64,000 bases of DNA. It comes from Phalacrocorax aristotelis (taxonomy: Eukaryota; Chordata; Aves; Suliformes; Phalacrocoracidae). Of the stretch, positions 39,263 to 55,400 are shown piece by piece (within the stretch, counting starts at the first letter, position 1; the number at the start of each line of letters is the position of its first letter). Made by a program: the position numbers and the translations under genes. The stretch lies in assembly GCF_949628215.1 (NCBI RefSeq), contig NC_134297.1, positions 2,170,001 through 2,234,000 on the forward strand, read 5' to 3'. The notes beneath the pieces were generated by a model. That model was not told the origin of the DNA. It made no database searches and saw only the letters and a list, made by a program, of their open reading frames with translations.

Positions 39263-41022
39263 ATCTTTAAGAGGGGGGAAAAAACAAAAACCACAATGTT
39301 GGAGCTTCCATGACAGTGGTTTTGCTCTGCCAAAGAGACACGGTTGGAATATCCTTCATCTCCAGCCTTTTCTTATTATTCCCTTTCAGAATCTCATCCA
39401 GAAAGTTGGAGCAAAGATGGATCAAGGCAGGAGACAGCACAGAATTGTCCTCATATAAAGTAGCCATAGTTTAAAAGAAAGCAGTCAAAGTATTTCTTGG
39501 CACTGTAAAAACTAATTTCTAGCAGAACTGGTACCTATAGGAGGATACTTTACCCTCAGCCTGTAGTAGAATGTGGACAAGGTTAACTGTTAGGCAAGCT
39601 TCATTAAACCTTTCTAAATGGTGCTGTTTGCTACCATTATTCAGATGCATAATTTCCTTGCAGAGCAAGGGAACTATTACCCTGGATATCATTTTTTTTA
39701 TAATATGCATTAAGTTGTTCTTTGTGGCCATACCTAATTACTCTTCAAGAAGTTGCTCTTGTGATAAAGAGAATCACCGCACCGCACTATCACTTCTGCC
39801 TCTGGCGGACAGGTTGATCTTATAGCTCTTAACCACAGCAATTGTACAATAACTGTTCCCCAACTGTTTTTACATGCATTCCTCTTCCAGTACTTCGCTT
39901 CCACAGTATGCATACAATTTCAGAAATCTTCAGAATAATTTGGTTAGTGTTCATTTAAACTCATTCCACAGCCTCACCCTTTGGTAACAACCTCTGGTGA
40001 ACAGTGCTGCATCTCCTGATCTGCAAGCGACAGCAGGAACCTGCAGCCCTGATGACTGGTGCATACTAAGTGCTTCTTTTGCCTACAAGGCCTTCCCGAC
40101 ATGGGATTCTGATGACTTAAGTACCAAGTAACTGTTGATCATCACAGCAGGAACACAAGCTGACTACATTCTCCAGAAAGATCAGAGAGTTTGATCCTGT
40201 TCCTACAGAACTTATAAAAACTTCCCTAAGAAAAACATGCTTGATATGGCTGCTTGTGCTAACAAGCTTTCAGGGGGCTCCAATGGATATGGGACTGAGG
40301 TATCACAGGTCCTTCCCTACTATTTTAGCTGTCTATGATCAGATGCAGAATGGAAAATCTCCTGTAGCAGCGATGACTCCTCAGCAAGGTAAGGATTATG
40401 TCTACATGTCTGTACTTACTGTGAGTTGACATAGAACCACAGGGTATCTAAAAGTGACTACGTGCACTACAATGAGACAAAATCCACCAGAACTTTCTAA
40501 GATGAAAAGCATCTTCTCAGCAAAACTTCACAAGAGTGGTATCTTTGGGACACCAGCTGGATAACCAGTATTTAAGGGTTTATACTCACCTACTTCCACT
40601 TTCACCCATGCATCAGGGCACTCTGACACCACTGGGGCTACGATGTTCCAACTTTGCATTTTCCTCAGCTTCCCATGCCAATTCTCAACAATATACTGTT
40701 CTCTTTAGCTCTGCAGTTTGGATTGGGAATTGCTTTGCAAACAACTATATTGCTCACTATACCAGTTCCTTATACAGAGAAAGACCTGCTAGCCACAAGA
40801 AAAAATGACCCTGTAACATGGGGGGGGGGGAGGGGGGAAGAGAATCGTGTAGTTCTCATTCTCAAGAATGTTCCCCTATTTGATCAAGAACCAAAACAAC
40901 ACCAAAGCCCAGGTTATTGAAAATCATAAATTAATCCAACATTTAATTAGAGAAAAATCAGAACCTTTTGTGACTGGACAGGACATACATTTTGCCAGGC
41001 CATCTCCTCTCTAGGAAGCTGC
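39263..41022. other. Intergenic region downstream of PTS
   Basis: No recognised gene. It contains a G-run at 40820-40837 and a TATA-like stretch near 40211 followed by a short open frame that lacks an ATG (see rejected items). The 3' end of PTS approaches from the right. Confidence 0.5.
40820..40837 (+). repeat. Poly-G tract
   Basis: A run of eleven G, one A, then six G. It can form a G-quadruplex in principle, and it lies about 200 bases beyond the likely PTS poly(A) site, on the opposite strand. Confidence 0.8.
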
Positions 41023-41028
41023 TTTATT
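41023..41028 (-). terminator. PTS: Likely PTS polyadenylation signal
   Basis: AATAAA on the minus strand, 282 bases past the PTS stop codon and the first canonical signal found there. Cleavage is expected near 41000-41010. Confidence 0.6.
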
Positions 41029-41309
41029 TAACAAGGCACAATTGTAAATTTCACATCAGCTTGGTGATTTGGGTTTGCAAAACAGATGATGTTTTGCAAA
41101 GAAAATGTCTTGAGAAAAAGCAGAAAATCAACAAATTCTGAGAACCCAAATTGCTAGATTGCTGCAACAATTCATGTGAAACACCTGTATTTGTCCTTAC
41201 GTAATACATAACCAATGTCTAGATGTAGGAAATACAGTGAGCAGGGTTGAAGTAATCCACTGATTTGATTATACAGCAGACTTTCTGACCAACTGAGCTG
41301 AAGCTCATT

Positions 41310-44887
<3,578 letters not shown>

Positions 44888-45207
44888 GGCAGGGCCGCGG
44901 CGGGCGGCGCTTCCGCGCTGGCGTGGCCGCCTCCATCCGGGCCCCGGGACGGAGCGGCGGCTCGGCAGCGCCGCCCGCGGGAGCCGAGCGCCGGGCCGCG
45001 GGCGGTGCCTGAGCCCTGGCCCCGCCCTGCCAGCCGAGGTACCTGCGTGTTCCGTGGGGCGCAGGGCTGAGCTCCTCGGGCTGCTCCCCCGGGGCGCTGC
45101 GGCGGGGTCTCCCTTGGGCCCGCCGCATCTTGCCCAGACCCGCAAGCAAAACGCCTTTTGTTCCGTGCCGTAGCGCGGCTGCTCCTCCGTGTCCCCGGCT
45201 AATGTCT

Positions 45208-45978
45208 CACAGAATCACAAAATGGTCTGGGTTGGAAGGGACCTTAAAGACCATCTAGTTCCAACCCCCTGCCGTGGGCAGGGACACCTTCCGCTAGACC
45301 AGGTTGCTCAAAGCCCCGTCCAACCTGGCCTTGAACACTTCCAGGGATGGGGCAGCCACAGCCTCTCTGGGCAGCCTGTGCCAGCGCCACACCGCCCTCA
45401 CAGTGAAGGACTTCCTCCTTACAGCTAATCTGAATCTACCCTCTTCCCGTTTAAAGCCATCACCCCTTGTCCTGTCGCTACATGTCCTTGTAAAAAGCCC
45501 CTCTCCGGCTTTCTTGTTGGCCCCATTCAGGTACTGGAAGGCTGCTAAAAGGTCTGCCTGGAGCCTTCTCTTCTCCAGGCTGAACAACCCCAACTCTCTC
45601 AGCCCATCTTCATAGGAGAGGGGCTCCAGCCCTCGGATCATCTTCGTGGCCCTCCTCCGGACCCGCCTCAACAGGTCCCTGTCCTTCTTGCGCTGGGGGC
45701 TCCAGAGCTGGATGCAGCACCCCATGCGGGGTGCCACTAGAGCGGAGTAGAGGGGAACCATCACTTCCCTCGACCTGCTGGTCACACTTCTTTTGGTGCA
45801 GCCCAGGGTATGGTTGGCTTTCTGGGCTGCAAGCGCACATTGCCGGGTCATGTTGAGCTTCTCCTCAACCAACACCCCCAAGTCCTTCTCCTCAGGGCTG
45901 CTCTCCATCCATTCGCTTCCCAACCTGTGTTTGTGCTTGGGATTGCCCCGACTCATGTGCAGGACCTTACCCTTGGCC
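45208..45978 (-). mobile_element. CR1 LINE, 5'-truncated, open C-terminal domain
   Basis: Read on the minus strand, this is the last part of CR1 ORF2, from [20 protein letters not shown] through [17 protein letters not shown] and [15 protein letters not shown] to DGALSNLV. All 229 retained codons are open with no frameshift. The 3' end is GGTCCCTTCCAACCCAGACC-like with TTCTGTGAG at the tip. It sits about 320 bases upstream of the PTS ATG, at the edge of the CpG island. Confidence 0.94.
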
Positions 45979-48809
45979 TCCACACATACTACAACATTGT
46001 ATGAGCCAGTGATACAGAGAGAATATAAAAAAGGCTGTTACGTGCCACTGTGTCAGCTCTACCAAACGCAGGTATGATAACAGCGCCAATGGACCATCAG
46101 TGTGATCCGCTGTAGCGAATGCTTTCCTACACCAGCTGTTTACTAGCTCACTTTTCACTAAATCACTGAGTGATGCAGAAAACTGGGAGCTTTCTGAGAA
46201 CAGCAATCAAAATCATGGGGATCACCATGACGATAAGAAGCAGCTGTTAAAACATTTCTACATGGGCTTCCAGGGGAGAGAAGGATCAGTTCTGAAGGAC
46301 TGAATGTGAATCTGAAAAATATGCATTGCATTTTCTAGTTCAAATTGCTGTTGTTCATCTGTGTCTAAGTGGGCATGGTACGATGGTACAGGGAGAAGTG
46401 ATGCTCTGTGTGTGTGTGTGTGTGATGAGCTAACCTTTCAGCTTAGTTCAAATTCTGCTTTAGAGAACATACACAAAAACTCTCTTGGACTACATCAAAG
46501 CTCCTCATTTGCATTATCTAGGCTGCTGGGCTGGTAAATGTGAGGCCCAGGAACAGAATGAGCTGAGATGTGCACCAAAAAAAGTGCATCAGTGAAACAA
46601 AACAAGCTCAAAAAGCAGGGGAGCTTTCTACAGTGTGGACTGGGGTTTGTTGCAGAACCAGATCAGAGACGTGAAATTTGTGCATCCAAGACAAAAGGTC
46701 TTTTCATTGAAGTTCCTCTTTCAAGGCATTTCATCCTCTCATTTGTTATGTAGAAGTAATGCTAGCAATATTTTGGCCTGTGGGCTAACAGTTTGACTTG
46801 CTTTTGTTTTCTTATATGACAATTGCAAGAAGTGTGTTTATAAATGCATCAGTAGCCAGCGGCGTGTCTGCCAAAGGAAAGCCCTCAGGCTTTGAATGCA
46901 CTTGTAAGGTGTTTACACAGTAATCCAAGGAGAAGCAGTTCACAAAGCAATACTCATCTGAAGGTATCTAATTCCTATCTGCCTAAAATAACGGAGCTCT
47001 GTCCACTCCATACACTGTGGTATCTGAGGAGCCATTGTTAAAACTTTGAAAATGCCTTGCTCCCTGGTCATATGCCTGATTTGAGGTGGTTTATATAAAG
47101 TAAGCATACACAGCAGTCCTTCCCTGCACCAGTCATAGGAAGGGGCTGCCAGGCCTGTAGATTTCCTTTTCTATCCTGGCAAACTAATTTGACTTCTAGG
47201 ATGGTTATGAACCTGACAGACTTGAGGGAGTGCACTCTGGTAATAGCATTCATGGGTGTTCAAACAGAGGAATCCATAAAGGGTGGTGATTTTCAGAAAG
47301 CTTTGGGAGAGGGGGTGGAACTGGGATTTCTCAGTGCTGCAGGCATTTGAATGGATGCAGCTGCATCAGTATATTCCTTTAATTTCTGGAAATCCTTGGT
47401 GCCTCAGGAATAACAGAGTGCACCTGCCAGTACATCAGCGTGGGAAAACTCCAAGCCTCAGGGCAGGATATCAAAAGTTCTGTATAACAGGAACAGGAGC
47501 AAAAACCAGCTCTTAAGGTAGTGGAGTACAGCCTCTGTGCACACAACAAAGGCCAGGGCTAGGATTGCATGCTGTTGGAGTACAGCTTTATAAACACAGC
47601 ATGGATTTTGCACTGCAGGGCATCTTTCTCCCCCTGCACTACTGATCTACAGCCCTGCCTTGGTTACTCTGGCTGGTTGCAATTAACACAGGGCTCCACA
47701 TGAACCTCTGAACCTTCCCCTTTCCCGCCTCACCAAGGAAAAAAGTTTAAAAAAGAACAAAAATGGTGATCAACTCTACCCGCCTTGATTAAGGACTTCC
47801 AGAACATCATTCAGCTTCCAGTCCTGGGGATGTGACCTCGCTGGGGGTTGTTTCCTCCCCACGTGGGTGACAGGCTACGGGAGGGCAATTCCACTGGCTG
47901 ACATGGCAAGTTACAGACAGGGGACCGGCTGCAGCAGAGGAGGCAGCAGGTTGGCAGGGCTGGAGCACCAGCAAAGGGAGGTGTTTGCCATCTAGTGGCT
48001 TTGTGAGATAAGCTTTGACATGAGCCTCTTCCTCTGCCTTCTCAGTGCTGCAGCCCTGGTGTGTACAATCCTTATTTCTCCCCCTTGCCTTTTCCCAAGA
48101 CCTGTAAGGAAGGTGAAGAAAGGTCAGAGAGGAGATAAAGCTGGGTTGCTTGGTTAGAGTGAGTTGGCTTTAATTTGTTCTGTTCTGGCTGCACTGGCCT
48201 CCAGAACAGCAGGAGCAAGTTTGCAAATAGGAAGCAAGGGCTTTCCTTCAAACCCTAGCACACAGGGGCTCATTTTTGCTCAAGGAAGTGGTTCAAAACA
48301 TTCTCCAGGCTCCTCATAATGAAGCAATACAAAAAGTCCTTAATCCAGGAGGGGAATCCATTCACATGGAAGCCTTCAGTTTTCACAGTGGCCTTAAAGG
48401 CAGAGCCTGCAAGTGAAATGCCATAGAGGGCTTCTCTCAACACACCTATCCACCTACACCTCAGAGTTCAATAACTTTAAGAGCCTGGATGAGGAAGCAA
48501 GCATATAAGAGGGTGTTTGAATTTGATATGCTCAGCCTAACAGCAAAGGGGTATCAAGGCCACAATGGAGTTCAACATGTTTCATACTAATTGAATTAGA
48601 AGGAAAGCAGGAAATATTAGCTATCAGAGCTGTATCTAGCTATGCTGTTTAAGCAGGAGCATGGAGAAGATGTGTCATGCATCTCTACAAGACCAGGTAA
48701 CATAATAAGGTGTGTGTCAGAGTTGCAGCCATTGCCTCTTGCGGCACAGCACAAAGTTGGCCATGGGTCTGGTGAAGGCAGGGAAAGAAAGGAAGATACT
48801 TCACAACGT
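45979..48809. other. Intergenic region between PTS and BCO2
   Basis: About 2.8 kb with no recognised gene. Both flanking genes are on the minus strand, so it separates the BCO2 3' end from the PTS promoter. It contains a (TG)9 microsatellite and otherwise unique DNA. Confidence 0.55.
46407..46424. repeat. (TG)9 microsatellite
   Basis: Nine perfect TG units. Confidence 0.95.
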
Positions 48810-48815
48810 TTTATT
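48810..48815 (-). terminator. BCO2: Likely BCO2 polyadenylation signal
   Basis: AATAAA on the minus strand, 563 bases past the BCO2 stop codon, and the nearest canonical signal. A 3' UTR of about 0.6 kb would follow. Confidence 0.5.
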
Positions 48816-49377
48816 TGAGGGCACCATTAGTGTACAGAGAAAAGCACTACAAGGACAGCTTCTGTGAGTGTTTGCATCTGCTTGCTGGGCTTCACTGAAG
48901 GCAATCTTTATGCAATGGGGGTGAAATTACATCCCTTCATTGGGCCTACATGTTGCTAGCTGGTTTTACTCCTCTCTTCTGCTTTACACGTTTCAGCCAA
49001 AGTCACTGCCCTAAGTACCGATACTCTCTTCCCTTCAGAGCACGTTGCTACCAAGGGAAGGTAATGGTCATCTTAGATTCCATTTTCACCCTTCCAAGAC
49101 TTATGCATGGCAGCCTTTGTGAACTGCTGCTATTTGGCCTATCAAGATAGTCAGAAAATTAAGATAAAGCAGTGGGCTCTTTGAGTGAGGGGGCTTCTGT
49201 CTTTCTCAACCCTTTGCTGTATATTGTTAGGAATATAGCAGGAACTCAGAGGATATGATAGAGAAAAAGTAGTTCCTTCGTCCAGAGCATAATGCAAAGG
49301 TGGGAGGTAAAAGAAAGCAGAGTTTTCTTTCTGAGCCTGACCCAGCCCTGAGTTACAGAAGGTGACAAGGTCTTCAG

Positions 49378-49491
49378 TCAGTGGGAAGTAAAGATGCCAT
49401 GGAATCCATAAGGCATTTGCACTGCAACTTCCGCTCGCCCCAATTCTCTGAAGGTCTCTGCATCCAAGAGAAGCAGAAAAGCACTTCGGTT
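49378..49491 (-). CDS. BCO2: BCO2 last coding exon (iron ligand H540)
   Basis: Acceptor TTTTCATCCTGCAG. It encodes [37 protein letters not shown] and the stop TGA at 49380-49378. Confidence 0.97.
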   Translation of the reverse strand, partial: NRSAFLLLLDAETFRELGRAEVAVQMPYGFHGIFTSH

Positions 49492-52400
49492 CTGCAGGAT
49501 GAAAAGAAAGCCAGAATGAATGCCCAGCCTGAGCTTCATTCTACTGACCAACCCACTACATCTGTTGCCCACAAGGGAGCCCAAACATACAATCAGGCCA
49601 TACGGTCAGGTACAACAAGACCACACAGACTAAGCCTGTAAGACAGGTGGCCAGGTGCGCTGATAGTTACAGGTGCCACTCAAGAAACACTGACGTTCCA
49701 CGGTACACTCCGACTTGAAGTTTACTTGGCTGTGCTTGGCAGTTGCAGAGACACACACCTAGAGGGGCACGGTGCTAGAACTATCTGCCAGAGAGTCTCA
49801 CACTCATTTTTCTGGTTTAGAAAGTAATACTATGTGACTTTGATGAACTGGTAGCAATAAGTTACCTCAGTCAGGGAGACCACAACAGACAAGATGACTC
49901 CACTGTCTTCTGTCATGGCATTAGGCACTGGCACAAACACAGGCTCTGATGGGTAGGATCCATCCTCCTGCCAAATCTAGCAAGCACAGTAACATATGGA
50001 CGTGTTTCATTTCATTAATACTTGTCACTATATTTAGCAGAGTTGCAAGTTGGAATGCTCCCTGCAAAGATACCTAGGCATACTCTGTGCTCCAAGAAAC
50101 CTACAGTTCAATGTTTTAATTCATTCTTTTTATTCCAGTAGCATGATGGTGCCAGCATTGTGACAGCATGACCATTGTGCCAGGCATCATGTGAAGAGGG
50201 AGTGAAAAGGATTCCTGTTATTCATTTCATCCAACAATTCGCACTGGCACAGGTATAAGCTACAAGCTCAGAAAACACCACCATCCTAGCCAGCACAGCC
50301 ACCTTCACACCACCCTAGTGCAGACCATGTTGTGCCCTGCAGGCAATGTAGAGAGAGAGGTGCCATGCCAGCAGAGAGGAGATATATCACAATCACCACC
50401 TGATGGCATAGCTGCTGTTCCTATTGGAGGCAGAGCCATAGCATCCCAAAGCTGTGCTAAAGGAGGGCATTCTTACTGCAAAATCAGTATCCAGAGCAGA
50501 GCAATTAAAATGGATGTCTCTTTCTGAGGATTCCTAACTCTTTCTAGCCTCCAAGAAAGACTCTGGAGATCATTATTCCCTGCTTAATGGAGACACAGGA
50601 AAAATCCCAGCTTGTGTTTGCAGTCAGAAATATCCTAAACCTTGTTTCTTGCCTGAGTCATAAATACTTCGGCCATTTATCTCCACCTGCATATGCTACT
50701 TGGGTATTTTCTGTACTGTCTGGTAAGAGATTACTTTTCTTTGACCTGGAAGACACATGCATACTTTATCAAACCCTTTCTGTTCTGTCATCTGTCTAGG
50801 AACCTGAATGATATCCTCTTCTGTTCAGTAAGTGTGCCACATTCATAAGGTGCTAGGTGAGAGATGAAATTAGGAACCTCTGACCCATTTGAACAAAGAC
50901 CCCTGAAGAGTAAAGTGCCTAGTAAATTACATATCTTCAAGGCCAGTTCAGTGGAATGACTCCCATTGCTGAAAAAGGATAATCGCACTTCACCTCACCT
51001 TGAAATTCTTGGTCTCCACGTCAACCTTGATCAAGGAATCTCCAACCAAATGCCGAAAACCACATCCATAGAAGTAACGGTACCTCCTACCATTGTACCG
51101 AGAGTAGTTGATCTGGGGGAACTCCAAGCCCCCTACCTTTTCAAAGCCCTCAGGGTGGAGGTTTTCATGTGTGCACCAGACCTAAAAGTATGCATTACAT
51201 GTGTGTCAGTTTAGTTTTGACTAGGCAGAAGACCTGACTGGTCCCACAAACCGACTGCACAACCATCGTGGAGAAGAAATGTTTAAAGATGAGCCTGACA
51301 TTGTGCTGAGGCAGGTGGAAGCACTAATTCTGTCTCCCATATGCGTTTCACCCAAAGAACTGACTCATATTAGCAGACCTTGGAAATGTCAAGGATCAGT
51401 CTAATGTGAAAAACAGGAGCAAGTCCATGTAGTCCTGCACTCCTAGCTCAGAAAATCCCAGGTCCAGCACTCAGCAATCTGATGTACCAAGTACACACAG
51501 AGATGACTCCACTCATAGTGGACAACGTGTTCAATGCCATACTGTAGAGCTGTTCAGAGCTGGAAGCAAAGAGCAGTTCTGTACCCAGGTGAAAGCATGG
51601 AGGATTTTGTCAATGAAGAAGCTGAAGTTTGGCCAATTATCATAAAGGCTCATAATCCACTTGGGCATTTTTTGTAAGTCACAATCTGTCTTTGCTCTCT
51701 CATTTAAGGCAACATGGTAGTCTTTTACTAAAACACTATGTCCCATCTTAGTAACAACCAAACTTTGCTTCCTTGCTTGCTTGGTGGACAAGATCTGAGA
51801 AGATAACAGCACAGGATGATAACTATTGCAGGCAATCTCACCACAGCCATAAATGCAGTTATGTCGGTTTTTAATACATACCTTGCCATCTGCATCTTTC
51901 ACAGCCCTTGCCAATGTATAAGACAGTGGGTTCAGATTCTTCCCCACAGGTGTGTCTGAATTCACATTCAGTGGGAGAACAAAGCGACGAGGGAAAGCTC
52001 GGGATATTGAGTCATAAACCTATTACGGAGACAGAAAGTTATTGTGGTGGAGAGAGAAGAGTGGCATTTCAGTCTAAGTGCCCTATTTAGGAACAGTTCA
52101 GAAGTTTTAGACATAAGTCCCACCCCTGAAATCATCATCTTCTTTCTATTACATGTTTTACCAAGTTCTGGTAAGGGCTCTGTTTGTTTTATTACTTCAC
52201 TGTAGAAAACAAAAAGACAGCCAATTAAACGGGTCAGTATTGCTTTCACAGTAATTAAAGCTGAGCTGGGTATGCAAATCACCCAGTTATCCTCTAAACC
52301 CAGCACTGGGCCATATGCTGCACTATATTTTATTCAGTTACAACAGACTTACATTGATCTTTTTTACAGCCTATCCACATATGCCCCACTGACTGTGTGA

Positions 52401-55400
52401 CTTAGGCCCTTCCTGCCCAGCCAAGATCGTGAGCTAATACGGGGATTACAGAAAATGGGACCTCCATAGCACTGAGCAAGCAGAAGGGATACCCTTGCTG
52501 GAAACCCACCCTCTACCTACCCTCTATTAGTGATTAGTGGCAGTCCCACTTTGGAAGCCTGAGGCTGAAAAAAGCACTGAGAAATCTGCCCATTATTTTA
52601 AGTAACATGAACCATGCATGGAAAAAGAACTTTATAAGTATATAAGCTGCACGTGGTTACAAAGCTTCAGAAGAAAAACTGCTTGATTGTAGACTGTCTC
52701 AGATCTTTGTGGGATGACAGCACAATACAGACATCAACCATACTGCTTGCTGTTAATCTAGGAGTGTAAATGTTGGCTGTCTGTGAAATTAACAGAAGGA
52801 GGGTCTTGTCCAGATGATGACTGGAAATATCTGACTAAATGCTCTACATCAGTCTCTGGAGGAGCTTCCCTCTCCCCCGGATGATAAGGAGAGCAGAAGG
52901 AGACTACTGTACGTCAGTTCGGTGCTGGAAGTTAGCCTGCATGATCTTCCTCTTCCGTTCTCAGGTACGCATGGACTTCATGTCTGGAAGTCTAGGGTTA
53001 TGGTGGATTTACTTGGGGAGCAAATTAGCAGCCCCCCGTAAGGCAGACATTCAGCAGGTTGTGTGAGAGGAATAATTCCACCATTGCCACTAAAGTTCTG
53101 TTCAAGCCAAGTTTAGAACCAATAATACTTCAAAATATTAGCCTTCTGAGTAAAATAGGTGGCAAGGACCCTGTTTTGGTGGTTTTCAGTTACTTCAATC
53201 TGTAACTCACCACCTCAACATGAAACTTCACTTTAATCATATGTGTTAATCTTGAAACCCTATTTTCAAAGTTTTTATGTTTTATGTAGGCACAGTAAAC
53301 TCATTGGCTGAGGAACTCTGCCAGAAAAAGTATGGTTTAGTCAGCAAGCAAAAGCACTAAGCATGATTTGGGGAAAACAGACAAATCATGCTCAGGCATG
53401 CCTTAGTCTTTAGGTGCAGCATAAATTTAAGATTCTGTTTCGAAATGACTCGCACTCATGCGTGTGTATACAGTTTAATGGCTATGCTACTTGTCAGTTA
53501 AAGAATGTGGGTATTGGAAACATATGCCTAACGTTGACATAAGGACACCTTCAGATAGATCAAATTATAGCTCTTTTGTGCTCGGAGAAAGCTAAACAAA
53601 AGCTGGTCGTATTAATGCTATGCTATATTTGAATTCATGCTCACTGCATCTTTGAAAAAAAAACAGCAAAAGGAAAGCAGAACAAAATGACCCTATGGGG
53701 ACACAACTATACACTTTTCAGATCGGAATTGACTTGCTTCTAGACAGCTCAGAACACAGACAGAGGAAGTTCAGATTTGTCTGAACATGTTGTAGAAATG
53801 CCTGCCCTTCACCCACAGTATGGTGGGTTTCCAATAAACACATCTGCAGTACAAGAAACTGAAAGCACCCCCACTTTTCCAATGTTTGACCTATGCAAAA
53901 TAATGCCTCTCACATGGCTTTAAACGGTGCTTTGGACAGAGTTGGACCTAAGTGATTTATGAGTACATGCTGTTGTGAGGTGAATGTGAGGAACAGTGTA
54001 GGTGTTTCTGTGATGTTTTTATGGGATTTACATAATAAAGGCTGGTTTTCTGAACTATTGCCTTTAAACAACAGCGTTTCTTTCTCTTTTGCCCTTTAAA
54101 AGTCATGCAAAAACTTATTTTTGCATACTTGCTCGGGGGAAAGCTCTTATTACACGGGATATGGAAAATGAGTATCATAAAAACGAGATTTTTTTAAAAA
54201 AGTACATTCTGCCAGGCTGACGGAGATGTGTGTCACACACCAGTTTTAAAAGTTTCAAGAAATTTAAAAGGAAAGAAAAATACCAACATATCTATAGATC
54301 ATAATTTCAGTTTTTCCATATAGTCACGGTTCCCTTCCCCAGTTCACATCCTCTGCCTTGTGGTCCCTATCCTGGTTTCGGCTGCGATAGTTACTTTTCT
54401 TTCTAGTAGCTGATATAGTGCTGTTGTTTGGATTTAGTATAAAAATAATGTTGATAACACAGCGCTGTTTTAGTTGTTGCTAAGTAGGGCTTACACTAGT
54501 CAAGGACTTTTCCAGCTTCCATGCTCTGCCAGGTGCACAAGAAGATGGGAGGGAGCACAGCTAAGAGAGTGGATTCAAACTGGCCAAAGGGATCTTCCAT
54601 ATCATGTGATGTCATGCTTAGTATATTAACTGGGGGGAGCTGGCTGGGGGGCAGTGATTACAGCTCAGGGACTAGTGGGGTGTCAGTTGGCAGGTGGTGA
54701 CCCAAGAGGTTTTTCCTGGGTTTCGCTTCTCTCTCTTTTTGTTTTCCTTTAATTACATCATCATCATTACTATTATTGTTATTATTACCTTCTATTTTAA
54801 TTATTAAACTGTTCTTATCTCGACCCATGAGTTTTCTTACTTTTGTCTTTCCGATTCTCTCCCCCATCCCACTGGAGTGGGGAGAGTAAGTGAGCTGCTG
54901 TGTGGTGCTTGGTTGCTGACTGGGGCTAAACCATGACAGTCCCCCATTGTGTTTTCCATTCTACCAACCTGAAACTTGCTTCAGAAAAGTAACTAAACTG
55001 ACATGGGGCCCCATCAGATCCTATGCAATGCAAATGCAGAGACCTTACCTGATCTAGACCTTCCCCACTCCTCCGCAGATTCTGAAGTTTGTAAGTAGCC
55101 AGAGTCGTTCCATCATCCTGGCAGCACAGATCAAGGACCACACAGCCATGATCTTCAAAAGCATTGATTTGATGGAAAGTAGCAAAGGGCTTACTGTACC
55201 ACTGCCCTGGCAGCACCTATAGTGACCAAAAGAGAGGCTAAATTTCCTCTCTAAAGATCCTGGCCACACCTCAAAGAGTCTTCTCTCTCCTCCCCCATTT
55301 CATTCCCCACTCATTCCTTGGTATTTGTCTTGTGCCCTGTGTTTCTAGAGAACAGCTGGTTTAAGCCAGTAAGTAGGCAAAAACAGATGAAGAAAAGCCA

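Noticed and set aside
38381-39313. 310-codon open frame on the plus strand, the longest in the window
   Set aside because: It is the antisense of the minus-strand CR1 ORF2. Its residues match no family, and the sense strand explains the region.
40241-40429. Short open frame with a leader-like start (IWLLVLTSF) and a nearby TATA-like stretch, ending at a GTAAGG donor
   Set aside because: It begins at TTG with no in-frame ATG upstream, and no continuing exon was found.
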